NCBI GenBank assembly: GCA_946537885.1
Contig: CAMNGC010000001.1
Span: forward strand, 209,829 to 273,828
Length of the DNA stretch: 64,000 bases
Reading direction: 5' to 3'
Source of the DNA: an uncultured Clostridia bacterium
GTDB lineage: Bacteria > Bacillota > Clostridia > Saccharofermentanales > Saccharofermentanaceae
Shown here: piece after piece, positions 1 through 9,263 of the stretch
Layout of the letters: the number at the start of each line of letters is the position of its first letter
Position numbering within the stretch: the first letter of the stretch is position 1
Program-made: the position numbers and the translations under genes
Notes under the pieces: generated by a model
Seen by the model: the letters and a program-made list of their open reading frames with translations, nothing else
What the model was told of the DNA's origin: nothing
The model's database searches: none

Positions 1-1641
1 ATCTGCTGCGGCTTTCTTTTGCTTTTCCTTTATCTGAGTTTCTCTAACAGAACTCTTAATTTCATCTGGCACGGCTTCCATTTCCCGAACCAGATTCCCT
101 ACAGACAGTCTTTCCTGATGTCTTTCCTGCTTGTCTTTATGGCTTTCATGACCATAAGGATAATAAGACAGTACAGTTTGGGCCAGATCGGGGCGGTCAT
201 GTCCGGTGCCCTGATCTATATTATTCTTTTCGAAAAATTCGGCGGTGGCAATGAGGGCTATATCCAGATCGGCCTGTCCGTACTCTTCGTATCCATTCAG
301 GGAACCGTCCTTCGGATCATAAAGGTCGGAAGAAAGAAGAATTCGTATTTTTATGAGTATCTGATCACCGTGACCATGTTCATCGAGATGTTTGTTTCTG
401 CCTGTGTCATGATATCGACCGTTGCAGAACATGAAGGATTTACCAAATACGATTTCTATGGTAAGAATCGCGATGCGGTAAGGGACTATATCGAATCCGT
501 CGAGGGAACGGCCGGGCATAATTCCTTTGAACGATCCGAGATCTATCCGAATAATATCTGCGATATTCAGTCCATATATGATGCTAAGGGCCTATCGATC
601 TTTTCCAGCACCGCCCGCGAGAGCTTCATTAAGTACATGAGGAACTTCGGTTTCCATAATAACGGCATTAACGGCTTGAGAAACAGCGGACTTACGCGCA
701 CTACCGCGACACTTCTGGGTATCCGTAATCTCGTAGCCGTGGAGGATACAAAGACCGTGCCGGTTGTTTTCGATGAGGAATACAGGGACGGAAAGATAAT
801 CGTTTACGGTAATCCGGATGCGTTGGCTGTAGGCTATATGGTATCGCCTGAGATCCTTGATTATATCCCCGAGAGCACCTTGCCGGATGTTTTTGCAAAG
901 ACTAACAGCTGGGTTAGGAGTATGGGCGTGAATAATGATATATATCTTCCCATCTCCATCCGTGATAACGGCAGCGAGAATATGACTTATAACGGACTGA
1001 CAGCCAACGGCATTGCCTACACGGCGATCAGCACCGATTCGTCAGCAAAAGCTACTATCGTGGTGGATGGCCGGCAGATCGGGGCCGAGATGTATATTTA
1101 TGCCAACACTTCAAGGGGCGGCCATGTGTCACTTAAGTATGAGGACGAGAGCAGGAACAGAAGCTTCGAGATAAGGAGTTACTCTGCCATAAGTCTCGGC
1201 AGATATGACGGAAGTCCCGTAACCGTTGAGCTTACTTACAGTAAGCCTCAGGCGGGCAAGATGCAGATCTATGCCTACGAGATGGATCCTGACGGATATC
1301 TTGCAATGCTCGATGAGTTGTCTGATGAACAGCTCGAGGTTACTTACTATGACGAGACAAGCTTAAAGGGAACCGTAACGGCAGATCATGACGGCCTGTT
1401 GTTGCTGACTGTTCAGTATACGGAAGGCTTTACGGCCTATGTTGACGGAAAGAAGGTTGAGATCTCGCCGGTTCAGGACGCCCTCTGCGGGATCGAATTG
1501 ACGGCCGGGACACATACGATCGAGCTGGTCTATAAGCCCCAGGGATTTAACTCGGCTGTTGTCATAACTGTTGTCGGGGTTGTTATCTTTTTGGGAACGC
1601 TTGCGGTAAGCGGTATGATCAGGAAGAGAAGGCAAGCCTGA
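1..1641 (+). CDS. YfhO-family membrane protein, C-terminal part (5' end outside window)
   Basis: The reading frame is open from base 1, so the gene begins upstream and only the C-terminal ~546 residues are present; the TTG at 19 is not a convincing start. The visible part begins in a membrane segment and carries the YfhO-family signature WHGFHFPNQIPYRQSF, followed by more transmembrane helices, a long extracytoplasmic region (about residues 130-500) and a final transmembrane helix ending in RKRRQA. Known members (PF09586) are large multipass proteins linked to cell-wall polymer or lipoteichoic-acid glycosylation. The exact role here is inferred. Its TGA overlaps the next start by one base, so the two are probably cotranscribed and translationally coupled. 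Confidence 0.8.
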   Translation: MCCGFLLLFLYLSFSNRTLNFIWHGFHFPNQIPYRQSFLMSFLLVFMAFMTIRIIRQYSLGQIGAVMSGALIYIILFEKFGGGNEGYIQIGLSVLFVSIQGTVLRIIKVGRKKNSYFYEYLITVTMFIEMFVSACVMISTVAEHEGFTKYDFYGKNRDAVRDYIESVEGTAGHNSFERSEIYPNNICDIQSIYDAKGLSIFSSTARESFIKYMRNFGFHNNGINGLRNSGLTRTTATLLGIRNLVAVEDTKTVPVVFDEEYRDGKIIVYGNPDALAVGYMVSPEILDYIPESTLPDVFAKTNSWVRSMGVNNDIYLPISIRDNGSENMTYNGLTANGIAYTAISTDSSAKATIVVDGRQIGAEMYIYANTSRGGHVSLKYEDESRNRSFEIRSYSAISLGRYDGSPVTVELTYSKPQAGKMQIYAYEMDPDGYLAMLDELSDEQLEVTYYDETSLKGTVTADHDGLLLLTVQYTEGFTAYVDGKKVEISPVQDALCGIELTAGTHTIELVYKPQGFNSAVVITVVGVVIFLGTLAVSGMIRKRRQA

Positions 1642-3914
1642 TGTTATCATCTTCGGATTATGTAAAAATGGCCTCGAAGCAGTGGAAGGCGGCCTCGCGC
1701 AATAACAACTTGCAGACGGCGCTGGCTTTCTTTTTGCCTATAATGATCTTTCTGGCGGCTGTACGATTTGATCCATCATCTTATGTTCCTATTCAGTCGG
1801 TATTTGTTAATGAGGCCGAGGCTGTCAGGAAACTCTCATCGATGATGAGCTCCGACAAAGTCCTAAACAGGATGTCGGCTGTGCGTGAGATCCTGTCGAT
1901 GCATCTTGATCCTTTCTTTTTTATTGCGCTGATTGTCGGGAAACTGACTCAAGAGGTCTTTTCGATGATAGTCCTTATAAGGATCGGATTGTGTGGACTG
2001 ACATCATTTATGTTCCTTCGTAAAAGAGTGAAGATCTCTGCTGCGGCATCGCTTCTGTTGTCTTTTTGCTACTGTTTCATGCCCACGGCATTGACATTCG
2101 GACTGATCCCTGCTCTTCACAATATGATGATACTGCTTCCGCTGGTCATGTATGTCGAAGATGTCTATCTCTGTCAGATGAATCTGAAGAACTTCGGACT
2201 ACTTACAGCAGCCTCGGTATTGATGACCTTAAGCGGACCATATGGTCTTATCTGCGGAGTGCCGTTTATTCTCGGGACAGGTCTTCTTATGTCACTTTGT
2301 CGCAGGGGCAGGGTTAAGCAGATCCTCATTGAGATGGGGGGAGTCATTCCGACGCAGATCATGGCTGTCGGCATCAGTGCGATCGTGCAGTTCCCGCGTT
2401 TTCACAATGCCGTGATCGATCTTAAGCCTGATAGTTATAAAGTCAGATATACTTTTTTTGATTTCCTGACTACGACTCTTGACGGAAGATCTTCTTCTAC
2501 CCTGGCAATTGGCGCCCCCATATTCTCCCTTAGTATATTTGTACTGATTACGACGCTCCTGTTTCTTATGAACCCGAGGATACCTTTCAGGGTAAAAGCA
2601 GCTTCGCTTCTTCTATATGTTGTCTGCCATCTGTCTGTAGCGGTTCCAGCAGTCAACAGTCTTGTCAGTTTTTTTCCGGATGCATCATTTGATGCCGGCA
2701 GGATAATATGCCTGGCTATGCTGGTAATCTTTATGTCAGCCGTATCTGTTCGCAACATGGCAGGAGTGAAGGAATATCAGGTCTGCCTCGCGGAAGTCGC
2801 GGTTATAGCCCTTGTTATGATCAGCAACAGTTCGGCGAATGAGACTTCTCCAAGCGAATTCACGATATTCTTCTCGGTGGGAGCAGCTTTGATCACGGGC
2901 GGACTTTTGCTTAAATATCTCAGAGGCAACAGGGTTGCCATCAAGGTGCTCTTCTGTCTGGCACTGCTCGGTATGGCAATAAACCTTTGGCATATAAGTT
3001 CAAAGAATATAAGCACTCCTGCTTCTGTCATTGGATTTGATGCCGGCAATATGAACTCAGCTGCAGCAGATACCGTTGATTTCAGGATCAGTGACGGGCT
3101 TTTGCCTTTGTATAAGGGGGAAGACAGCTATCTTCTGATAACGGCAGATCTCAGCTATCTGACTACGGATTCGGTTCCGGAAGCGATCAATAACGCGGCC
3201 AGGGCGGCGTTGCTGGGCGTAGTATATGATCATATCGACTATAATGTAATCTATAATCATGGTGCATCCCACTATGGAACGGACATGTTTACTTATGATC
3301 CCGTGGATGGCAGGTGCGAACTGATCCTGGGAGTTGACTTAGGTGATGCGGACAGATGTATTGTTAGCTCAGGGCTCAGATCCAGAGTATATCTGACTGA
3401 GAGCTATCCGGAAAATGATAAGCTGACCGTATTCGCTGATCCTTTCGTATATGAGGTAATACCGGAGACTTCGACCTTCAGTCTGAGACTTACATCTTCT
3501 CCTGACGGGCTTCAAAACGGGGTGTTCTCGGTTTGGACCCTGAACGAGGAGGGAATGCAGCAGCTGCAAGATGCAGTTAAACCCTTTAACGGTCGTAAAA
3601 TCGAAGGGGGAGACTTTGACTGGCTTTTGAGTTTTGAGGGAGAAAAATCGGTTATTACCAGTCTGGCCTATGACCCGGGGATCAAAGCGACAGTAGGTGG
3701 GAGGTCGGCAGTGACCTATGACTACCACGGCCTGCTGGCAGTGCTTTTCGAGAGCGATGCATCAGGAATAATGCCCGAGATCCGTTTTAAGGCAGACAAT
3801 TCTGACCTCGTTACCGGAGCTTTTATCTCTCTTCTGTCAGTTGTAAGCTTGGCCGGCTTGTTTTATATTAGTCATACACATAAGAACAAAGGTCCAAAGG
3901 AGAATCACGCGTGA
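1641..3914 (+). CDS. Divergent YfhO-like multipass membrane protein
   Basis: 757 residues. The N-terminal ~460 residues hold about ten hydrophobic segments in YfhO-like order, including RIGLCGLTSFMFLRKRVK and a following pair of helices. The next ~270 residues are soluble and probably outside the cell, and a last transmembrane helix precedes a lysine-rich tail. It lacks the clear HGFHFPNQIPYR signature of its upstream neighbour, so it is a divergent paralogue or partner. Its start overlaps the upstream stop (TGATG) and its stop overlaps the next start (GTGA), indicating one operon. A glycosyltransferase-like or surface-polymer modification role is an inference from the family only. Confidence 0.6.
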   Translation: MLSSSDYVKMASKQWKAASRNNNLQTALAFFLPIMIFLAAVRFDPSSYVPIQSVFVNEAEAVRKLSSMMSSDKVLNRMSAVREILSMHLDPFFFIALIVGKLTQEVFSMIVLIRIGLCGLTSFMFLRKRVKISAAASLLLSFCYCFMPTALTFGLIPALHNMMILLPLVMYVEDVYLCQMNLKNFGLLTAASVLMTLSGPYGLICGVPFILGTGLLMSLCRRGRVKQILIEMGGVIPTQIMAVGISAIVQFPRFHNAVIDLKPDSYKVRYTFFDFLTTTLDGRSSSTLAIGAPIFSLSIFVLITTLLFLMNPRIPFRVKAASLLLYVVCHLSVAVPAVNSLVSFFPDASFDAGRIICLAMLVIFMSAVSVRNMAGVKEYQVCLAEVAVIALVMISNSSANETSPSEFTIFFSVGAALITGGLLLKYLRGNRVAIKVLFCLALLGMAINLWHISSKNISTPASVIGFDAGNMNSAAADTVDFRISDGLLPLYKGEDSYLLITADLSYLTTDSVPEAINNAARAALLGVVYDHIDYNVIYNHGASHYGTDMFTYDPVDGRCELILGVDLGDADRCIVSSGLRSRVYLTESYPENDKLTVFADPFVYEVIPETSTFSLRLTSSPDGLQNGVFSVWTLNEEGMQQLQDAVKPFNGRKIEGGDFDWLLSFEGEKSVITSLAYDPGIKATVGGRSAVTYDYHGLLAVLFESDASGIMPEIRFKADNSDLVTGAFISLLSVVSLAGLFYISHTHKNKGPKENHA

Positions 3915-4945
3915 AAAGGCGTCAGATTACGGATGGCAGCTGTTTCATCGTGTTCGATATGGAATGGAATCAGGCTATCCCCGGGAAACATTACGATATA
4001 GATGTGGCTTCGCTTAGCGGAGAGATAATCGAGATCGGTGCTGTAAAGTATATCTATAGAGACGGAAGGCTTCATTATGAAGATGTTTTCTCTTGCGATA
4101 TCAGGCCGCATTATTATAAAAAGTTGCATTATCATGTAAAAAGAGTGACAGGCAAGACAAATGCTGATCTTCAAAACGGAGTATATCTGGAGTCCGGATA
4201 TCGTGCATTCAGAGAATTCTGCGGTAAGGATGCGATCCTGGCGGGCTGGGGAACATCGGATCCCGATATGCTGAAGAAGAATCTCAAGATAAGAAGAATG
4301 AACGATCAGCTGGGAATTGACTTTGTGGATATTCAGCCCTTGTTTTCTGCTTTTACGGGGGATAAAGGTCATCAGAGGAGCGTGGAATTTGCCGTTGACT
4401 ATTACGGGATCGCCAAGAGCGAGACCTTCCACAGCGCAACTGCTGATGCGAGATATACGGGGGAGATACTCTGCTGTATCCTGAATAATAATGATACTGA
4501 AGAAGTGCTCGATACCATAAGTAAAGCTATCGTGAATCCGGATGTTAAAAGAGACTATTCATTTGTATCGCCGGTGGGCCAAAACGGAGAGGCAGCAGTT
4601 GATTATGTGAATGAATTTATTGTCAAGTGCCCGAGGTGCGGTCTGCCGCTTAAGATGATCTATGAACCTTTCAGGATCCGTAAATCCATCTACGCACTGG
4701 GGGAGTGTGCGGAAGACGGTGAGTTCTATGCCAGAGCGAGGATCAAAAAAGGCAAGGAGGGCGGAATATATACAGCCGCTCTCATGAGGCTTGCCTCCCC
4801 TATGGATATTTGGATGATAAAAGAGAAGAAATGTGAATTTGATGAATTCGGTGTAAACGGAAAACCTGTAACCAGGCCCGAAGATGACAATAAGGACATG
4901 TCAGATGATGATAAAAATGTAAATGTGAACGGTAAAAATGAATAA
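3911..4945 (+). CDS. DEDDh-family 3'-5' exonuclease domain protein
   Basis: 344 residues. Exonuclease motif I is FDMEWN (about residues 15-20, catalytic D and E), motif II is GWGTSDPD (about 113-120), and motif III is HSATADARYT (about 176-185, catalytic H and D). This fits the RNase T/DnaQ-like DEDDh fold. The C-terminal third has a CPRCG knuckle and an acidic, Asp/Asn-rich tail. The family includes DNA polymerase proofreading subunits and RNA-trimming enzymes; the substrate cannot be told from sequence. The GTG start overlaps the preceding stop by four bases, so it is translationally coupled to the YfhO-like gene although the functions seem unrelated. Confidence 0.75.
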   Translation: MKRRQITDGSCFIVFDMEWNQAIPGKHYDIDVASLSGEIIEIGAVKYIYRDGRLHYEDVFSCDIRPHYYKKLHYHVKRVTGKTNADLQNGVYLESGYRAFREFCGKDAILAGWGTSDPDMLKKNLKIRRMNDQLGIDFVDIQPLFSAFTGDKGHQRSVEFAVDYYGIAKSETFHSATADARYTGEILCCILNNNDTEEVLDTISKAIVNPDVKRDYSFVSPVGQNGEAAVDYVNEFIVKCPRCGLPLKMIYEPFRIRKSIYALGECAEDGEFYARARIKKGKEGGIYTAALMRLASPMDIWMIKEKKCEFDEFGVNGKPVTRPEDDNKDMSDDDKNVNVNGKNE

Positions 4946-4993
4946 ATTGTAAACAAAGAATGTATTTTTGATGTAGAAAATTGAAAATTTTTA

Positions 4994-5022
4994 TTGAAAT
5001 CTTCGGAGACGTAACTTATAAT
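4994..5022 (+). promoter_or_regulatory. Sigma-A-type promoter of the PilX-like gene
   Basis: TTGAAA at 4994-4999 and TATAAT at 5017-5022 are separated by 17 bp. Transcription would start near 5029, about 50 bases upstream of the ATG at 5082. The segment 4946-4993 is AT-rich with no hairpin terminator seen. Confidence 0.7.
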
Positions 5023-5081
5023 AACAATAGTTTGATATGTAGACGTGCGTTTTGAAGCAACGAGAAGGAAGGATTTGTTCT

Positions 5082-6878
5082 ATGCTGAAGATGGTACATA
5101 AGAGAAAATCCAATAAGAAGAATAGTAAAGAGGGTGTAATCCTCGTAACAGTTCTCTTTATTTTGGCGATGGCCATGATATTCATTACTTCTGCTATCCT
5201 GCTGACAAGCGGAACTAGAAGCAGATTATATACGAGAGCCGAGGAGAATCAGGCAAGACTTACGGCTACTTCTGTAGCTGAGTCGTTCTATGCGGCAATT
5301 GAGATGCATGAAGTTGATAAGAGCATGGTTCAGAGTATGGATGGCTTCGGTCCTATCCAGATCACTGCAGCCGGTATTCCGGGTATGGCCGGTACATCTG
5401 ATGACTATACAACTGTCGAGGTTAATAAGAACGCAGCAAATGGTACCTATAATGTCGATATCAAGACTGTTATCGGAACTCAGGATGACAGAGTAAGACT
5501 GGTCCTTGAGCCGCTCGAAGAACAGCACTTTAATAATGGCGGATTCAATCATCAGGTCGAGGTTATCGGTGGCGGTCAGCTCTCCAATGTCAGAATCGGT
5601 TATGATGTCGGTACGGGAGAACGTTATGAAGCAGCTGATAATACAATCCTTTCTCGTGGTACGACTGCAGGTACGCCTATCGGTTCAACAGATATGTATT
5701 CCACCTTTATTACAACGGGCGGTTTCACTCCTGCGTCCGGTTCTCAGTTCCATGGCGATGTTATTGTATGGGGTCCTGATGCAGGTGTAGATGTATCCGG
5801 CATCAATGGTAATGCATTCGGCGTAGTGGGAGATAATGCTATCTATTTCATCAATAATGATAATCCTCTTCGTGGTTATAACGGTGGCAGTAGCTTTGCT
5901 CAGAACACAGGTGCTAACGTAGTTGTATCCGGTACATCTGCAAACTTTGACGGTGCATTTGGTAATGCATCTCAGGCTCTTGGTCACACGAATGGTCACA
6001 TCTACACAGCTAACGGCGGTTCCGCTGTTGCAAGTGGTGTTGTAATTGATGCGATCTCAAGTGCAGCTGCCAGCATCCAGACTAACCTGGGCACATACGG
6101 TAGCGACACATACATTCCTGATCGTACTACTTCCGGTGAGATCTACTACTGGGAGCAGTGTGCGGCAGCTAATCACTTAAGCTCTGATCTTTCAGGCGGT
6201 ACAGCTTATAGCGTCAATGGAACGGGTATCAGAGATCTTGCTCCCGGAACATATCAGCTCAGCGGTTCACTTGGCGGACTTAGGATCGTTTGTGACCTCA
6301 GCGCCGGTAACTATATCTTCTACTGCCCTAATGGTCTTTATATCGGTAACCACGGACTCTTCGAGTTTGTTAACTCTAACGGTGTCAATACTGCGATCTT
6401 TGTCATCGGCAAAGGTAAGACACTTGAGATCTCTTCAGACTCTATGGCAGGTATTATCGATTCCAAAGTATATGGAGTAGACGGTTCTGACACACCTAAT
6501 GACAGAACAGCTGCATACACAAGCGGAACACCTGACCAGTCGTATGCTCCTTGTGTATATGTCTTCGGTGCAGGTATGGATTCATCTCACAGCCGTCAGA
6601 TCTATATGTCCGGTAACCAGGGTTCTTACCTTACAGCATATTGTGCATTGTACCCTGAGAAAGCTGATTCCAATGATGAAGGCTCATTTGAGTTCTACAA
6701 CTCAGTCGGTAAGTATTTCTACGGAAGAATCAATGCTCATACAGTATTCTCCGCTACCGGTGGACATGTAAATATGCCTTACTGTCCTTCACCCAACAGC
6801 GAGGAAGATCCTGATGCATTCATTCCGATCCAGCCTGACTATGATATAATTGCTCTTGAGTACTATTACGTTGAGTGA
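5082..6878 (+). CDS. Large PilX-like pilus-associated surface protein
   Basis: The ATG at 5082 is chosen over an in-frame TTG at 5052 because GAAGGAAGG lies about 9 bases before it. The 598-residue product has a lysine-rich N-terminus, then KEGVILVTVLFILAMAMIF, a single hydrophobic helix placed as in PilX-type minor pilins, with RLTATSVAESFYAAI after it. A normal class III site would have Glu at position +5; here the residue is Thr, so processing by prepilin peptidase is uncertain. The remaining ~520 residues are Gly/Ser/Asn/Tyr-rich, apparently all beta, and extracellular. It has its own promoter and a terminator after it, and is separated from the main pil operon by the prepilin peptidase block. 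A tip adhesin or minor pilin role is inferred. Confidence 0.6.
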   Translation: MLKMVHKRKSNKKNSKEGVILVTVLFILAMAMIFITSAILLTSGTRSRLYTRAEENQARLTATSVAESFYAAIEMHEVDKSMVQSMDGFGPIQITAAGIPGMAGTSDDYTTVEVNKNAANGTYNVDIKTVIGTQDDRVRLVLEPLEEQHFNNGGFNHQVEVIGGGQLSNVRIGYDVGTGERYEAADNTILSRGTTAGTPIGSTDMYSTFITTGGFTPASGSQFHGDVIVWGPDAGVDVSGINGNAFGVVGDNAIYFINNDNPLRGYNGGSSFAQNTGANVVVSGTSANFDGAFGNASQALGHTNGHIYTANGGSAVASGVVIDAISSAAASIQTNLGTYGSDTYIPDRTTSGEIYYWEQCAAANHLSSDLSGGTAYSVNGTGIRDLAPGTYQLSGSLGGLRIVCDLSAGNYIFYCPNGLYIGNHGLFEFVNSNGVNTAIFVIGKGKTLEISSDSMAGIIDSKVYGVDGSDTPNDRTAAYTSGTPDQSYAPCVYVFGAGMDSSHSRQIYMSGNQGSYLTAYCALYPEKADSNDEGSFEFYNSVGKYFYGRINAHTVFSATGGHVNMPYCPSPNSEEDPDAFIPIQPDYDIIALEYYYVE

Positions 6879-6897
6879 TCTGATCAGACATAAACTT

Positions 6898-6930
6898 AAA
6901 AGGATCGTTCGTAAGAGCGGTCCTTTTCTT
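6898..6930 (+). terminator. Intrinsic terminator, probably bidirectional
   Basis: GGATCGTTC (6902-6910) pairs with GAGCGGTCC (6915-6923) around a GTAA loop, flanked by AAAA on the left and TTTTCTTTTT on the right. It lies between convergent genes, so it could stop both the PilX-like transcript and the minus-strand operon ending at 6961. Confidence 0.8.
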
Positions 6931-6960
6931 TTTCCTTGAATATTTATTATTGGAGAGTGA

Positions 6961-7380
6961 TCAGTCTATGATTATCAACTCAGGATCTTGTAGGACCTCA
7001 GCGAAAAGATCATAGGCGGGAAGACAGATAATGTTCTTAAAGCTCTCGCTTAACCTGATGGAATATGTTTCAACTGAAGAGCTGCAACAGATCAGACCTG
7101 ATTCGTCATGTGATACAAAGTTTAGAAATGGTCTGAATAAAGGACTGTCTTCTGAACAGAGTCTTACAGCTGAGTCTACAAGGTAGATAGTATCTATCTC
7201 GATATCGGAGTCCTCTAATGCTTCAAGATATGACAATAGAAGATCTCTGCCATGCTCATTATCGGATGAATAGTAGTCACGCTTAATCAGCAAATTCTTT
7301 CTTCGTGAATGCCCATCCGTTTCTGAAAGCGGATAAAGCTTATACTCCTCAGCAATCTCATTTTTTGCCTTGTTGTTCAT
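6961..7380 (-). CDS. DsrE-like small protein (YedF C-domain type), tentative
   Basis: The start at 7380 (ATG) has AGGAG eight bases upstream; a GTG at 7389 would sit directly on that site. The 139-residue product resembles the C-terminal DsrE-like half of YedF selenium-metabolism proteins: a beta-strand start LLIKRDYY, a helix, then TIYLVDSAVRL where YedF has a strand ending in NSGVKL, and LICCSSS near the place of the CGTC motif. The TusA-like N-terminal half of YedF is absent and only one cysteine of the CGTC position is kept. It overlaps the end of the DUF6062 gene by 23 bases, and so is the last gene of the yebC operon. The assignment is by visual similarity only. Confidence 0.4.
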   Translation of the reverse strand: MNNKAKNEIAEEYKLYPLSETDGHSRRKNLLIKRDYYSSDNEHGRDLLLSYLEALEDSDIEIDTIYLVDSAVRLCSEDSPLFRPFLNFVSHDESGLICCSSSVETYSIRLSESFKNIICLPAYDLFAEVLQDPELIIID

Positions 7381-8116
7381 CGAAATCACTCCTGTCTGCA
7401 GATAAAAATCTCATGGAACGCTGGATAGCATTCTTGCTGTTACCCCAGGGTTTGTCATTGTTACGATAGTCAAATTTAAGAGTAAACCATTCTACATCTG
7501 CGATGAGTTCTGAAAATTGAATGGCATTGTTGTCAGCCAGCAGATTAATAAAATCAGAAACGTCATTCTGGGAAAGATTCGAAGCAGCGCTTCTCAGGAG
7601 CATTGCAGTGTGTGGGAGACAGTGGGACTTACGTTCAGCGAAGCGAGCCCTGAAGTCACTGTCTTTGGAGAACATATACATTATGACCTCAAGATATCTT
7701 TCGAGCGAATAATTGATTTTCTCGCAGATGGGGCAGGAAGCTACGCGCTTATCGATCTTGTCCGCGATGGCGTTGAGCTTGCTCTTATATTCAGATGATC
7801 TTCCCTTGAGAAGCGTAGCTTTGCCGGGGGCTGCAGCTTTAATATCCTTTGTGACATCTTCACTAAGATCCTTGAGGTGAGTGTGAAGCATGAGGCCGAG
7901 ACCAAGTCGAGCGGTCTCACGTTTATTCAGCTTTCCCATGTGCTCGGGACAAAAACCGGTCTTGTTTGTAATCTTACGAGTATCCGGTTCCATCAAAGAC
8001 GGTCCGAGATAATAGTCGAGATAATCATTTTCGGCTTTCTTCTTAAGAAAGCATATCGGGCACTCGCAGTCTGCCATATAAGCATCGTTAACGGGTATCA
8101 TATATATCTTTTCCAT
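7358..8116 (-). CDS. DUF6062 family protein with paired Cys motifs
   Basis: 252 residues. It has two CPIC knuckles (CECPICFL near residue 18 and CPICEK near residue 133), and each is followed by a Cys/His element (GFCPEHM and HCLPH). That suggests two zinc or metal clusters in a helical, possibly duplicated, fold. This matches the widespread Clostridia family DUF6062, whose function is not known to me. The ATG overlaps the stop of the upstream gene by one base (TAATG). The gene sits in a tight operon with a P-loop/Asp23 protein and a DsrE-like protein, so a shared redox or metal-related job is possible but unproven. Confidence 0.8.
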   Translation of the reverse strand: MEKIYMIPVNDAYMADCECPICFLKKKAENDYLDYYLGPSLMEPDTRKITNKTGFCPEHMGKLNKRETARLGLGLMLHTHLKDLSEDVTKDIKAAAPGKATLLKGRSSEYKSKLNAIADKIDKRVASCPICEKINYSLERYLEVIMYMFSKDSDFRARFAERKSHCLPHTAMLLRSAASNLSQNDVSDFINLLADNNAIQFSELIADVEWFTLKFDYRNNDKPWGNSKNAIQRSMRFLSADRSDFDEQQGKK

Positions 8117-9237
8117 TATCCTGTCTCCCTTTCTTTCTTGGAATGTAATAAACGAGCGGCTCTGACATCAACTGCGACTGTAGTGATAGAAGTATATTCT
8201 TCTATGGCGCTTCCAACATTTTGCTGGATATCAAGAAGCACTTTCTGTGCATCATAGCCGTAAAGCAGAGCCAACTCAAGGCTGATAACAACTCCGTAGG
8301 TTCTTTTCTCGGATTTAAATGACACTACCTCTCCGTAGCCGGGGATATCTTTCAAAACGATCTTAATAAGATCCAATAATGCATCGTCTGCAATTGAGTA
8401 GGAACCAAGGGAGGAGAAGGTAGGACGTACCATTGTCCTTTCCGTATCGTTAGCAAAGGGCATTACACCTCGTTCTTTATCGAACCTCTGTCTTAAAAGG
8501 CTGAGAGGGTCAGTGAAGTAGCCCGAGAATTCATGCTTGATCTCCATGCTGGGGACGGGAATTGTGTGCATTCCTTCTGTCATTCGAGTGTTTCTGGCGA
8601 GTCTTCGCTCCTCCTCCGAGGAGACATCTTCTATTCGTATCAGCATTGATGGCTGATTAAGCCAGAGATTATTACATATCTTCCCAAGCATTGAGTCGCT
8701 GGTGCCAAGGATCATCAGAGCGGCCGGATGATTCTCGACCAGTGCTCTTCTCATAACAGCCGAACGCGTCGGATCAACATAAAGAGCCTGTCTTACCGAC
8801 TCCATCTTTGTGGGAGCCTTTTTGGCTGATGTGCCTGCGACTATGCGGCTTCCGTTAATAAGAAGCCCATCATCTATCAGGTAGTGTATATCGTTGGCTC
8901 TGGCAACGGAGATTGCCCTGGTACTCTTACCTGTACCGGATGGCCCTACAAAAGCGACAACAGCAATTGTTGACAGAAATTCACGAGTAAGCGCCTCGCT
9001 ACTCAGTATAAACTCCGGATCGGATTCCAGAGAAGCTGCGTTTTTAAGTATTCTGGTCTCAGGAAATGCCTGCACTCTCTTGAGTGTGGAACGAAGCTCA
9101 GGAATAAGCACACCCCTTCTGGTGGAAGGGGCAGTGGGCGTACTCTGCTCCGGTTTCAGCTCCTGCTGCTCCGAATGAGTCTGATCTTCTATAACCGTAG
9201 TCTCAGGTATCTTGTCGTTGTCGTCTTTTATTGACAC
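8116..9237 (-). CDS. P-loop ATPase with C-terminal Asp23/Gls24-like domain
   Basis: 373 residues starting at GTG 9237, with GGAGGTGATC as ribosome site. After a Pro/Glu/Thr-rich N-terminus, residues ~92-110 hold a Walker A motif, VGPSGTGKST. A mixed alpha/beta region follows in which MILGTSDS may be the Walker B-like strand. The last ~80 residues (from about DIPGYGEVVSF to VAVDVRAARL) have the alternating strand-helix pattern of Asp23/Gls24 envelope-stress proteins, including the typical QQNVGSAIEEYT helix. No signal peptide or membrane segment is seen. It lies 26 bases downstream of yebC in the same operon. A substrate for the ATPase cannot be proposed from sequence. Confidence 0.65.
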   Translation of the reverse strand: MSIKDDNDKIPETTVIEDQTHSEQQELKPEQSTPTAPSTRRGVLIPELRSTLKRVQAFPETRILKNAASLESDPEFILSSEALTREFLSTIAVVAFVGPSGTGKSTRAISVARANDIHYLIDDGLLINGSRIVAGTSAKKAPTKMESVRQALYVDPTRSAVMRRALVENHPAALMILGTSDSMLGKICNNLWLNQPSMLIRIEDVSSEEERRLARNTRMTEGMHTIPVPSMEIKHEFSGYFTDPLSLLRQRFDKERGVMPFANDTERTMVRPTFSSLGSYSIADDALLDLIKIVLKDIPGYGEVVSFKSEKRTYGVVISLELALLYGYDAQKVLLDIQQNVGSAIEEYTSITTVAVDVRAARLLHSKKERETG

Positions 9238-9263
9238 ACGATCACCTCCGGCATTTGCCGTAA

